Under the pieces are notes generated by a model. The model was not told the DNA's origin. It made no database searches and was given only the letters and a program-made list of their open reading frames with translations. A DNA stretch of 64,000 nt from the NCBI GenBank assembly GCA_007449985.2, contig VIIQ02000002.1, forward strand, positions 558,001 through 622,000, read 5' to 3'. Shown here piece by piece: positions 11,011 to 22,400 of this stretch. Each line of letters opens with the position of its first letter. Position 1 is the stretch's first letter. Both the position numbers and the translations under genes were made by a program. The stretch comes from Desmodesmus armatus. Its lineage: Eukaryota > Chlorophyta > Chlorophyceae > Sphaeropleales > Scenedesmaceae.

Positions 11011-12260
11011 TTGTCTGCAGGTTTGCCGACGGGCGCCTTCCCTCTCCCCCAGTTTGGTGCCTTGCAGGTGCATGAGCAGGCGTTTGTACTTGTCTGCAGG
11101 TGTGTCGACGGGCGCCTTCCCTCTCCCCCAGTTTGGTGCCTTGCAGGTGCACGAGCTGGCGTTTGTACTTGTCTGCAGGTGTGCCGACGGGCGCCTTCCC
11201 TCTCCCCCAGTTTGGTGCCTTGCAGGTGCATGAGCAGGCGTTTGTGCTTGTCTGCAGGTGTGCCGACGGGCGCCTTCCCTCTCCCCCAGTTTGGTGCCTT
11301 GCAGGTGCACGAACTGGCGTTTGTACTTGTCTGCAGGTGTGCCGACGGGCGCCTTCCCTCTCCCCCAGTTTGGTGCCTTGCAGGTGCATGAGCTGGCATT
11401 TGTACTTGTCTGCAGGTGTGCCAACGGGCGCCTTCCCTCTCCCCCAGTTTGGTGCCGTGCAGGTGCACGAGCTGGCGTTTGTACTTGTCTGCAGGTGTGT
11501 CGACGGGCGCCTTCCCTCTCCCCCAGTTTGGTGCCTTGCAGGTGCATGAGCAGGCGTTTGTGCTTGTCTGCAGGTGTGTCGACGGGCGCCTTCCCTCTCC
11601 CCCAGTTTGGTGCCTTGCAGGTGCACGAGCTGGCGTTTGTACTTGTCTGCAGGTGTGCCGACGGGCGCCTTCCCTCTCCCCCAGTTTGGTGCCTTGCAGG
11701 TGCATGAGCTGGCATTTGTACTTGTCTGCAGGTGTGCCAACGGGCGCCTTCCCTCTCCCCCAGTTTGGTGCCGTGCAGGTGCACGAGCTGGCGTTTGTAC
11801 TTGTCTGCAGGTGTGCCGACGGGCGCCTTCCCTCTCCCCCAGTTTGGTGCCTTGCAGGTGCATGAGCTGGCATTTGTACTTGTCTGCAGGTGTGCCAACG
11901 GGCGCCTTCCCTCTCCCCCAGTTTGGTGCCGTGCAGGTGCACGAGCTGGCGTTTGTACTTGTCTGCAGGTGTGCCGACGGGCGCCTTCCCTCTCCCCCAG
12001 TTTGGTGCCTTGCAGGTGCATGAGCTGGCGTTTGTACTTGTCTGCAGGTGTGCCGACGGGCGCCTTCCCTCTCCCCCAGTTTGGTGCCTTGCAGGTGCAT
12101 GAGCTGGCGTTTGTACTTGTCTGCAGGTGTGCCGACGGGCGCCTTCCCTCTCCCCCAGTTTGGTGCCTTGCAGGTGCATGAGCTGGCGTTTGTACTTGTC
12201 TGCAGGTGTGCCGACGGGCGCCTTCCCTCTCCCACAGTTTGGTGCCTTGCAGGCGCATGA
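11011..12260. repeat. 79-bp minisatellite, about 16 tandem units
   Basis: Highly uniform 79-bp units; equivalent positions recur every 79 bp, and identical motif blocks every 158 bp (11100, 11258, 11416, 11574, 11732, 11890, 12048). Each unit has CTGCAGGTGTG(C/T)C(G/A)ACGGGCGCC, a pyrimidine run ending CCCCCAG, then TTGGTGCC(T/G)TGCAGGTGCA. Variants (GTGTCGAC, GTGCCAAC, GAGCAGGC, GAGCTGGC, CCGTGCAG) are arranged in recurrent blocks, a sign of higher-order duplication by unequal exchange. Because 79 is not a multiple of three and the unit lacks stops in most frames, long open frames of 445-530 codons appear on the minus strand; these are not accepted as genes. Confidence 0.95.
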
Positions 12261-12419
12261 TGATTGCGTCATGGGCCCCTGCTTGTGGGTGCCTGCAGGT
12301 TGAGAACTGCAGGTGTGGATCAGACAGGACTTGCCAGGTGATGTTGAGCTAGGGACTAAGCACACCCCACTGCTTGCCATGTAGGAGCAAGAGAGCGATG
12401 AGGGTTGGCAGGAATGCAG

Positions 12420-12455
12420 CAGTGGTGTTGCTGTCCCCAGGCAGCAACACCACTG
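12420..12455. repeat. 14-bp perfect hairpin
   Basis: CAGTGGTGTTGCTG at 12420-12433 and its exact reverse complement at 12442-12455 flank an 8-base loop, TCCCCAGG. It stands just beyond the end of the minisatellite array. No gene is seen in 12261-13255; short open frames on both strands show no recognisable motif, and GCAGGTGCTGCC cores recur at about 12940-13030. Confidence 0.75.
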
Positions 12456-13255
12456 TGCCAGTTTGAATCTGGTGCAACCCGTGCAAACAGCTGCATCTGC
12501 ATATAACCCTAGCACACCAGCCTGGAATACGGTCAAAAGATTCAGTGAGGGCGGTGTACGGTGATGATCTTTAATGCAAGTGCAGGAGCTGCGCAGTGCA
12601 TGTTGTTACAGTGCGTTGACTGCAGTCGGAGGATGTTGGCAGGGCAGTTGGATGGGGGACTGCGGGACCTGTGTGTGTAGCACAGCCAGCCTGGCGGACA
12701 GCTAAAACAGCCGCCCACGGCAGCATGTAGTGCTGGGGCAGTAGCAATGTATGCAGCAGTAGTAATGTGTGCGCCTTTGGGGTGGAGGCAGTCTTGCCAG
12801 CCAAGTGAGCAGCAGCCCCCACCCACCCTCACACCCCCAAGTATTTGCTGATAGCTTATATGTACACTAGTTGCAGTTCACCTGGGGCCAGGCTTTTGAA
12901 AAGCAATGCAGCTGCTGTCAGCACCAAGCTTTTTCACAGGTGCTGCCTGCTTACTGTTTCACAGCTTGAACGTGCCTGCAAATCTGCTGCTACACCATGG
13001 GTGACCTTATTGAACGCTTGCAGGTGCTGCCAGCATGTTGCGTGCAACTTTCGGGAGGCTGCCAGCTTCTGCCTATTCTGCTTCTTTCGCCACGCCAAGC
13101 ACCCCTTCCCCAGCCTCTGCCAGCCAGGTACTTGTCCCATGACTTGTCCTGCTGGCGTGTCGCTAGTGACACCATGGTTGGCCAGCTACCCAACACGGAT
13201 GTTCACTGATGCATGCAGCTTAGGTTGTATCCTGCTTAGAGAGATGCCACAAACA

Positions 13256-14997
13256 GATAGAACGTCTAACGCCCGGGTGGCGTCAGTACTGCATCGATTC
13301 CGTCCTGCTGTTTTTGATACAAGTGGGCATACCCTGGATTGTGCAGACTGGGGTTTCATAGGTGGCTGGTTTTCTGGGCGAGCCTTTCTCATTGTGGGGC
13401 TGCTGCTGCCAAGGTGCTAAACGGTTGCTGCTGCTAGTGTGCTGCTGCTGTATGTCTGTCACAAACAGGCTGCTGATGGCCTTTCCCGGCCTTCCAAGGG
13501 CCTGGAGAGTAGCGCTTTTGATTTGAAACTCAGATACGACATGATCGGGTACCATATGGCATAGCACTCATTGCTCAACGGCAAGCTTCCAGCAGCAGCA
13601 GCAGCGAGTGAACGTGTATGCTGCACCCTTATACCCCTGTCCTGCTCCTTTTGTCCACGCAAGTGTTGCTGATGGGCTTGATCCGCTGATGTCCTTATCT
13701 CTTCGGCACATCCACAGCTGACGGTCTGTTAGTAACCAATTAGTCAACTCGCGCACCTGGGCCCGAGGACCGCATCAAACGCTTAATATCGTATGGTCGA
13801 GCACGTTTGTGCTGCCGTGAGGCTTGCGGTGAGTTTTGCATGTGCAAGGATACCGTCCATGTTCATTAGGTCCCCTTTGCAACCAGACGTTTACAGAAGA
13901 CAATCGTGCCTCCACCGCCACATACAAATACACACGTCTACTTTGGCATTGCAGTATTTGGCATTCCGGCCGACAGCAGCAGGACCAGAATTTGCGTTTG
14001 CTGCTGCTGCATCCATAACCAGCTCACAATCAGGATTTCTACTCCTTATTAGCACATTGTTAACCAACGGCCAGCCAAGGCCTGCTGTAACACCTCTTGG
14101 ACCTTACTCCAGACCACTTTTTGCAGTCATGTGTGTGGGTGTGAGACCCGTGCGCTGTATTGGCATCTATTCCTAAAGGAATCGATGCAATAACAACGGT
14201 TATGTATGATATCAGACGTCACCTTGGACGCACCTGCGTCTCCATACAGTACTGCCTGGACTACATGCTGTGTGAGAGTGAAGGGGCTGCAAACATGAAA
14301 AATTACCACACAAAGCACTGGCAAAGGCATTCAAAGACGCCCTGCACGTGCTGTGAGACACAGGGCAGGCACTACCACAGCCAACACGCACAGAAAACCA
14401 GACTACACAATATATTGCATCGATTCCTTTAGGAATAGATGCCAATACAGCGCACGGGTCTCACACCCACACACATGACTGCAAAAAGTGGTCTGGAGTA
14501 AGGTCCAAGAGGTGTTACAGCAGGCCTTGGCTGGCCGTTGGTTAACAATGTGCTAATAAGGAGTAGAAATCCTGATTGTGAGCTGGTTATGGATGCAGCA
14601 GCAGCAAACGCAAATTCTGGTCCTGCTGCTGTCGGCCGGAATGCCAAATACTGCAATGCCAAAGTAGACGTGTGTATTTGTATGTGGCGGTGGAGGCACG
14701 ATTGTCTTCTGTAAACGTCTGGTTGCAAAGGGGACCTAATGAACATGGACGGTATCCTTGCACATGCAAAACTCACCGCAAGCCTCACGGCAGCACAAAC
14801 GTGCTCGACCATACGATATTAAGCGTTTGATGCGGTCCTCGGGCCCAGGTGCGCGAGTTGACTAATTGGTTACTAACAGACCGTCAGCTGTGGATGTGCC
14901 GAAGAGATAAGGACATCAGCGGATCAAGCCCATCAGCAACACTTGCGTGGACAAAAGGAGCAGGACAGGGGTATAAGGGTGCAGCATACACGTTCAC

Positions 14998-15038
<41 letters not shown>

Positions 15039-15370
15039 AGCTTGCCGTTGAGCAATGAGTGCTATGCCATATGGTACCCGATCATGTCGTATCTGAGTTT
15101 CAAATCAAAAGCGCTACTCTCCAGGCCCTTGGAAGGCCGGGAAAGGCCATCAGCAGCCTGTTTGTGACAGACATACAGCAGCAGCACACTAGCAGCAGCA
15201 ACCGTTTAGCACCTTGGCAGCAGCAGCCCCACAATGAGAAAGGCTCGCCCAGAAAACCAGCCACCTATGAAACACCAGTCTGCACAATCCAGGGTATGCC
15301 CACTTGTATCAAAAACAGCAGGACGGAATCGATGCAGTACTGACGCCACCCGGGCGTTAGACGTTCTATC
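13256..15370. mobile_element. Long foldback (inverted-repeat) element
   Basis: The left arm 13256-14192 (937 bp) and right arm 14413-15370 (958 bp) are reverse complements. They differ by a CAG tract of 5 units (13590-13604) against 12 (15001-15036), which explains exactly the 21-bp length difference, and by one base seen near 13350/15276. The spacer is 220 bp (14193-14412). Each arm is bounded by a 12-mer, TGCATCGATTCC, in inverted orientation: 13290-13301, 14178-14189, 14416-14427, 15325-15336. The outer end GATAGAACGTCTAACGCC is shared by both arms. No convincing target-site duplication flanks it. Open frames of 94 and 127 codons occur in mirror image on the two arms and match nothing recognised. 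It may be a foldback transposon, or an inverted duplication of a smaller element with 12-bp terminal repeats. Confidence 0.85.
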
Positions 15371-15493
15371 CAATGCTCAGCTCACAACATGTTGTGGGGC
15401 CCTGAAACAGTCAACACACGTTGTGCTGCACGACTTTCACAACACTGCAGGCCCAAACTGAAACAGACAGGCCAACCAGCCCAGGGAAGCTCA

Positions 15494-17718
15494 TCAGCTA
15501 GAAACAGAGAACTGCTTGGGACATGATAGACCATCCTCACGGAGTTGGCTGTACACAATCATGCAGAGAGCTGCATGATGCGCTGGTGCACAGAATGTGA
15601 CATAGTCAACACCACTCAAAGCACTCAGTAAAGCTCTTGCATCTTTCAAAATTTCAAAACCAGAATCAGAGTCACAGTCGAGCACCAACCTGGGAAGCGC
15701 ATGCCACTTTGCCAGCAGCATCACCCTGTTGAGCTGCATGTGGCTGATGCCACTTGGGTGAGGCACACAAACCTCCAGGTGCTGAAAACCGTGGGGCAGC
15801 AGGGTGCCTACCACATCCACCAAAGCACACAACTCATCAGGCGCACCCAGCATGAAATCCAGGCGTGTCAGGCCTGTCAGCGCCGACAGTGCCTTCACAG
15901 CGGCTATGTGCACACTAGGCAACTCGCCAGGTGGCAAACTCGAGTTTGGCCATCTGGGGCTGTCCGAAACAATCAGCTGTTGCAGCCCAGTGCAGTGCCG
16001 GGCCATGTCGGCGAAAGCGTCTGGTGCTAGGGAACTACTCTGCCTCACAGTGACAAGGTTGGGCATGGCAGCGAATGGCGGAAAGCCACATGCATCCGCC
16101 AGCTCTACCACACTAGGCAGCACAATACTGGCAACATCGCTGCTGCCTTTCTGCCATTCACCTGCCAGCCGTGTCAGCAGGGTGCAGGGAGCTAAAGCAG
16201 GCAGCATGTCCACTGACCACACCGCTGCCCCAATGCTCTGCAGCCGTGTGAGCTTGCCGACAGCAGCACAATACTTGTCAGTGGAAGACAGCAGCTTGGC
16301 ATTGTACAGCTGCAGGTCAACAAGTCCCACAAGCTCACCCACAGCCGCCCACTCACTCTCACCCAACTCCTCCTCCAACCCATCAGGGCACCCAATTATA
16401 AGTTCCCTCAGTGCCACACAGCTGCTGACATGTTGCAAACACGAGACATTACATTTTGACAAGTACAGTGTGGTCAGGGCTGTCAAGCCATTTGCAAGCT
16501 CAGCAGACAGCAAGGGCTGAAAGAAGTCCTGGGAACGAATATTTATCTCCAGATCCTCCAGGCTGTGCAGGTTTGCCAACGGCAGCAGGTCCTGCTGACC
16601 AAGGGGCTGCTCCACCTGCAAACAACACAGCAGACTGTGACTTGCATATTTCACCACCGCGTGGCAGCCTCACAAATTCCTGCTACCACACATCAACTAT
16701 TCACTCACACAGACTTGATACATAAAGGCAAACAGCAACATGCAAGAGCACTTGCGACTATGTACAGGTGTGTCAATACACCACAACTGCCCCAGACAAC
16801 TGGACAAATTCACTAAGAGTTCACCAAAGACAAGCCAGCAAGAAATCAGAACTGACAAGAAGCAGCAAGCTCAGGCGCATGCATACGTTGGTGACCAAAC
16901 AAGCAGCACTATACACCGGCCCCGCCTTGCATGACTCACATCTTTTGTAAAAGATAGTGCCAACTCTGTGAGCCCTGTATGCCTGCCGAGCTCCCTCCAG
17001 ACCTGTGCTGCTCCTGCCCAACACTGGTGGACATCTAGATGCAGGCTGCGCATCCTGCCTGACAACTGTGTGCGCAAGCTGTGCAGCACCATGGCCATGG
17101 CTGATGGGCGGGGCAGGTCACCCTTAACCTTCACATTGACAAACTGCAGCTTTGGCAGCCTGTGCAGGAAGGGTGGTAAAGGAAGGAAGGATGTATGGAA
17201 GGAAGGAAGGGGCGCATCCAGGCCACGTGTGAGGGTGTGACGCACAGCATACAGCTGCCTGACCACGCTTACGCTGATGCAAAGGTTACCATCCTGTCGA
17301 ACAGGGCCAACTACAGCAGAGTGGCCCCATGGGGATGTGAGCATTCACTTCCTGGTACCAGCACGACTGTCTGTGCCATCACACAGCGCAGCTACCTTGC
17401 AAGTGCTGGCAGCAGGCGTGGGGTTGTGCAGTAGCTGTCCTCATCGTCCAAGTGAAGCGCGACTGACTCGCAGCCAGTGAAGTGCTGAGGGATCCCATGC
17501 ACCAAGTCCTCCACAGCGCTGCTGTCACTGCTGTCATGCACACTGCTGAGGTCAATGTGCTGCACTGCGCCAAAGCAAAGGTCCCGCAGCTGGATGCATG
17601 TGAGCGCAACGTTTCCTGCTGAAACTTGGGCTATCAGCCTGGGCAGCAAGACCTGCGCCCAAGTGTCCAAGTCCAAGGATGACAAGCAGCGCAGCAGCGC
17701 TGGCTGGTTGTGGTTGGT
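15494..17718 (-). CDS. F-box-like, leucine-rich-repeat protein (5' end unresolved)
   Basis: Three exons join in phase: 17396-17718, 16940-17159 and 15494-16615, giving about 554 residues before the stop. The N-terminal part visible (PALLRCLSSLDLDTWAQVLL..LRDLC..V..IDLS) resembles an F-box: hydrophobic helix, Trp, then a Cys-Leu-rich helix leading into the first repeat. The rest reads as irregular leucine-rich repeats (LEDLEINI, LTTLYLSKCN, LRELIIGC, LTRLDFMLG). Such proteins usually present substrates to SCF ubiquitin ligases; that role is inferred. There is no ATG in frame within the first exon seen, so at least one upstream exon is missing; it was not found with confidence between 17.72 and 18.1 kb. 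Confidence 0.6.
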
Positions 17719-17729
17719 CTGCAGACACC

Positions 17730-19407
17730 AGCATCAGGCGTAACCAGCACAACACCATGTGTTAATTGCGACTGTCCTTGAAGAGGCACACACGGGGACG
17801 TGGAAGCGATTCTGAGGCGATGGATGGCAACTTTGCAAACATGGGCTCCAGACGGAGTCACATACCTGCTGCATTGTTCGTTGTCTTGTTAGCATCAACA
17901 CTTGACTCAGTCCCAGCTGTTTCACTTAGTACAATGCACACGCATTCATGCTGTGCAAGCTTAGCTCATAGGGCCATGGGCTGTCGTGGATCTGGATCGC
18001 GGTTCTTGAATGTTTGACCCTTATGTTATGTAAGCGGCGACATCTTGTTCGCCCTTAATGATGTGTAGGCACATGTAATTTTCACACGTTGCAACCTGCA
18101 AATGGGCCTCTGTGATGCACAGGCTGTCAGGTCACACAGCTGCACATTTGCAAAAATCGACCAATTGAACTACCAATTGGGCCAGCTCTTGGACCCGTGC
18201 TTGGAGCTGGTCTCACAGCAACAAGCTCTGGGCATGCAGCTCCACAGCCAGCATGTCAGCCTCACAGATGCAGCAGCACCAAAAGCGCCGCCACTCAAGG
18301 CACAAAGGAAAGCCCCTGCACACTCTTGAGTACACAGCACAACCAGCAGTGAACAGCAGCAGCACAGGAGATGTCACAAGCCCTGCAGCGGAGTGTTGTT
18401 GCGCGCTGCAAGCCCCACAGGAGAGCCTGCAAGCTAGGGGACAAGTTGTCAGACCCCTAGCCATGTGGAAGTGTGGCCTCATGACAAGATGAACCCTAAC
18501 CTGGCTGGTCCGCCGACTGTGGTAGTTCCCTCCTGTTGCACAGGGTGCAGCTGCAGCCAGCAGGGGCTGCAGATGGTTGGGCCCATGTTAATCGAGCAGC
18601 AGCTGTTGGTGTGCCAGCGCGCTTTGGCTGGCGCAATCACAGTTCTGTCATGTCTACCTTCCTCTTGCTTTCTGAAACACGGCAATAAGCCTGCTGTGAG
18701 CTCTTTCATGGCTGGCCGCGCACTGTATGGGAGATCAACACAACAAGTTTGGAACATTGTTGGCTGTTAAAACCTTAACCTTCAAAAGTGAACAGCTCGC
18801 TGGCCACCCCTGCCCATCCCTTTGGCTCTCCCGCAACAAGTCTGATCTGTTACCAATAATATGCAGCATACTGAATGGGACGTAAACCACAGCACAACAT
18901 CCCCCAGGACAGTACGCTCAAACAACAACACAGGCCACCCTAACAACAACTGCATGAGGCAGGCCCACACCTACTAACAGGACAAAGAGCTGATCCCTTC
19001 TTATGCCTGGCTCAAGCCATGCATTCTGCTGACACGTGCGCCTCGCAATTCAGGACAAGTCGACCCTGCATGCAGCTAGTACACCTCAGCACGAACACCC
19101 AGGGGACAACACAACAAATGTATGCTTTACATGCAAGCCTGTGTATTTTTGCTTCACCCACCAGGAGAACAAATAGCAGCCGCCACCACTAGGGCCACGT
19201 CCCATCACACCACCAACCATGCCCCTGCTGGCTTGCTCGCACCCAATCCAAGCAACAGCATCAGGGCAGCAACTTGCATGGCATGCGGTGCCAAAGCCAG
19301 AGCCCATCAAAATCAGCCCCACCGCTAGCACACACATGCAACACGCCTCACTGCCCCACACAGCTTGCTCAGCACGTCTCACAGCCCCATGTCTCACAAC
19401 ACCCTGC
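17730..19407. other. Intergenic stretch, no gene recognised
   Basis: Holds the unresolved 5' part of the F-box-like/LRR gene and the 3' flank of METE. Open frames of 75-127 codons occur on both strands but lack family motifs and splice-consistent continuations. Confidence 0.4.
19127..19131 (-). terminator. Candidate poly(A) signal of METE (TGTAA)
   Basis: TTACA on the plus strand reads TGTAA on the coding strand, the usual volvocalean polyadenylation signal, 277 bp past the METE stop. A five-base match alone is weak evidence. Confidence 0.35.
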
Positions 19408-22400
19408 TCAGTGGCAGCATGCAGCCGCACAGCCATTGCCAACAGGCCCAGCCGTGCCATTGCCATCAACCGCAGCAGCAGCAGCAGCAGGGGCCGCCTT
19501 GGCAGGCAGCTTGCCCCCTGCTGCCGCCAGGCGTGCCCTCATGAGTGCTGCTGCCTCCACCATGTGCTTGAGTGATGGGATGACCTCGGCCCAGCGGCGG
19601 GTCTTGAGGCCGCAGTCGGGGTTGACCCACACGCGGTCGTAGGAGCCCTGCAGCAGCCCACTGTCCACAAAGCTCTGGATCTTCTCAGCCAGCCAGTCAA
19701 CATCGGGCACCTGCAGGGGGGATGCATGCAGCGGCGGAAGTGAGGGGCACAGTGGAAGACAGTCAGGAAAGCTGATGTCAGGCAACTGATGGGGGCAATA
19801 AAGGGGGGTGTGAGGCACCAGAAGCAGAGAGCCCAGATGATGCACCAGTCGGCAACACACCGCCCAGTGCAGCAAGGCCCCACGAAGTAGGGGTACTAGA
19901 TGAGCTTCGCACAGTAGACCACTGTGCTCAACATGTGTGCAGTGCTTCACTGAGCTTGGTGGATGCAATGCAACAAGCGACTACGTAGCTTGTAAACGCT
20001 GCGTACTCGCTGTCTAATACCATCTCAATCATGAAGCTTGGGCAAACCAACAGCACAGTGGGCAGCACCAAGTAACCCACACTGGCACAGGCCATTACAC
20101 TTCACCTGTGCCACATGCACTGTCCGCCCTGTATCCTAGGCCCCCCCCCCTCCACTATCTGGCCCATCCGCGCCCCCCCCCCACCTGAGGGCTGTGCACA
20201 TCGTACACGCCAGGTCCCAGGTCCTTGCTGTAGCCTGCTGCTGCCAGGGCCGACACCATGGCATCACCAGAGCGGCTGTTCTCAATGGTCAGGACATCAG
20301 CTGGAGAGGCATTGAGGGTGGCAGCAGGGCAAAGGGACGCGCAGCATATACTCAACCCAGGACACTCAGCCACCTGACAAGCATGTGTGTGTTGTTTGCA
20401 TGAGATCAGGCTCGACAGAGCAGGGGGCTGCAGCTATGGAAGAGGGCAACGCCTGGAGGGCTGTGTCACACATGCGGAAATGCCTGGCCGTGGCTCAGCA
20501 CTGCTAGGCAACACTCAGCCACTCAGCTGCGCTGACATCAGCTAGCACCTTTGCCTCCCAATTTGTCCCACCCTCATCTGCACCTCGCGTCGCAGTAATC
20601 CCCTGTCAAATGACACCCATGCATCTACCCAACCCAAACTGCCCTCCCTCACCCACCAACCTTCCCCCATGTGACAACCTTCTCCCCCCCCCCCCCCCCC
20701 GTTCTGCGTGTGCCTCACCGTCCATGTCGTCCACTGCCTGCATGATGTCCTGGAAGTCAGAGTAGCACAGGTGGGTCACAACCTGCACCTGGGGCTTGGC
20801 AACACTGGTGGACAGCCTAGGGGGAGGGGGGGGGCACAGTGGTACAACACCACAGGAGTGCAGGTGATCTCAGCTGCACTGAGGTGCACCAACAGCAGGG
20901 GTGACATGCAGCGGCTGTGCTGATATGCAGGCAGCCTGTGATTAGGGGCAAGCGATCCAGCGTCTAACACAATAGGCAGTGTGAGCGGCAGGCACTGTAC
21001 CTGACATAACAGTATGTAATGCATAAGGTGCTGAATGACGATTTGTCTGTGCCGAAGCTGTGATGACAATCATGCAAGTGCTGAACATACTGCTAGAGGA
21101 CAGGGTGTACAGGGGAGGCCAGAGCACGACATGCAATGCCAGAATTATTGCCTGTCTCATGCCAAGCGTCACCAGGCGCAAAGATCGGAGTGTGCCAGCC
21201 AGGAGTGCTGCAGTGAGCAATGCGAAACATCAGTCGCTTCAAAAGAAAAGGGAAAGCAAAATGAAAACAAATGAATTGAAATGAACTGAAATGAACTGTT
21301 TATGCCCAGACCCACCCCCCCCTATCAATTCCAAGAGCCCATCACCAGCAGATGCACATGCGCACAACTTGTGCCATACGAGACTGCAAGGTCTGCAGCA
21401 GTAGCACACTATGGCTGCAGGACAGCTAGCTGCAGACCCTGGGTTGTTCGAGCTTACTGCTCCACTCCCTGCCCCTGCCTGTACCGGCTGCTTCTCATCC
21501 CCCGCCGCCACTGGTTTTGACCAGTAAGTGAGAAAGGCTCCAGGAGTCGAACCTGGTGTACCCCTGATTGCTCAGGGGGTCATCCACATGACCTAACCTT
21601 TCACAGTGGCGGGCGGGGGGAGCGGCATGATCACTCATGCCAAGCAGCCTCGAGGGCAGGAGGGACAGGGCGCCAACAGGGGACTGGGAATGCCCCTGTT
21701 GCTTGGCGAGGGATCAGGGCACGGCCCAGGGCCTGTTGGCAGCTAGCACCCCAGCAGCGCACCAGTGACGCAACATGCTGACCCAGACATGCCCTGCATG
21801 ACATGAGCATTGCTCTGAAACACTCACCTCCCGTACCTCCTGGGTTTTTCTGTTGTTACACAACGTTGTAGGAGATGCAAACTGTGCCATGTTGCCTATG
21901 TGAGTCCAGCACCCCAACCCTGACACGACCTTGCACAGACATGCACATACACACCGTAGCCCGCACACACCACACCAAGCACCACTCCCTCTCAAACACG
22001 ATGCCGACTTGCGACCCGCATGATGCCGTCAGCTGCACACACTATCAACAGAAAGGCCAAGCACACACTGCCCTGCAACACAAACTCCAGCCCCCCCTCC
22101 CCTGCTTCCTGCCTCACCTGAATGCGTCCACTGCCCAGCCCAGGTATCCGTCCCACTTGTCCTTCTTCAGGGGCAGCCCCTCACGCAGGGCAGGCTCATC
22201 AACCTGGGGGATCGATGTAAAAGGCAGCGGGCATTATGGGAGCGGTGGTCGAGAGGTTTCTAGTCGTCCGGCACATGTCACAGGCGTCACTGCAGCCGCG
22301 GTCAACCACTCTCTTATGCAACACTGCTTTGTCGTAGCAGGCACCCCCTCTCTTCTATGTCCCCACATGCCAGTCTGCCCCTGCGCCGCCACTGCTGCCA

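Noticed and set aside
10305..12260. CRISPR array
   Set aside because: Units are adjacent tandem repeats without unique spacers, in a eukaryotic genome with introns.
10859..12536. Minus-strand open frames of 445-530 codons made of ~79-residue repeats
   Set aside because: They arise from a stop-poor 79-bp satellite unit read through all three frames; several overlap each other fully, and no start context, splice pattern or domain supports a gene.
13793..14812. Identical 127-codon open frames in the two foldback arms
   Set aside because: They are mirror images of one non-coding-looking sequence; no similarity to a transposase or other protein could be recognised.
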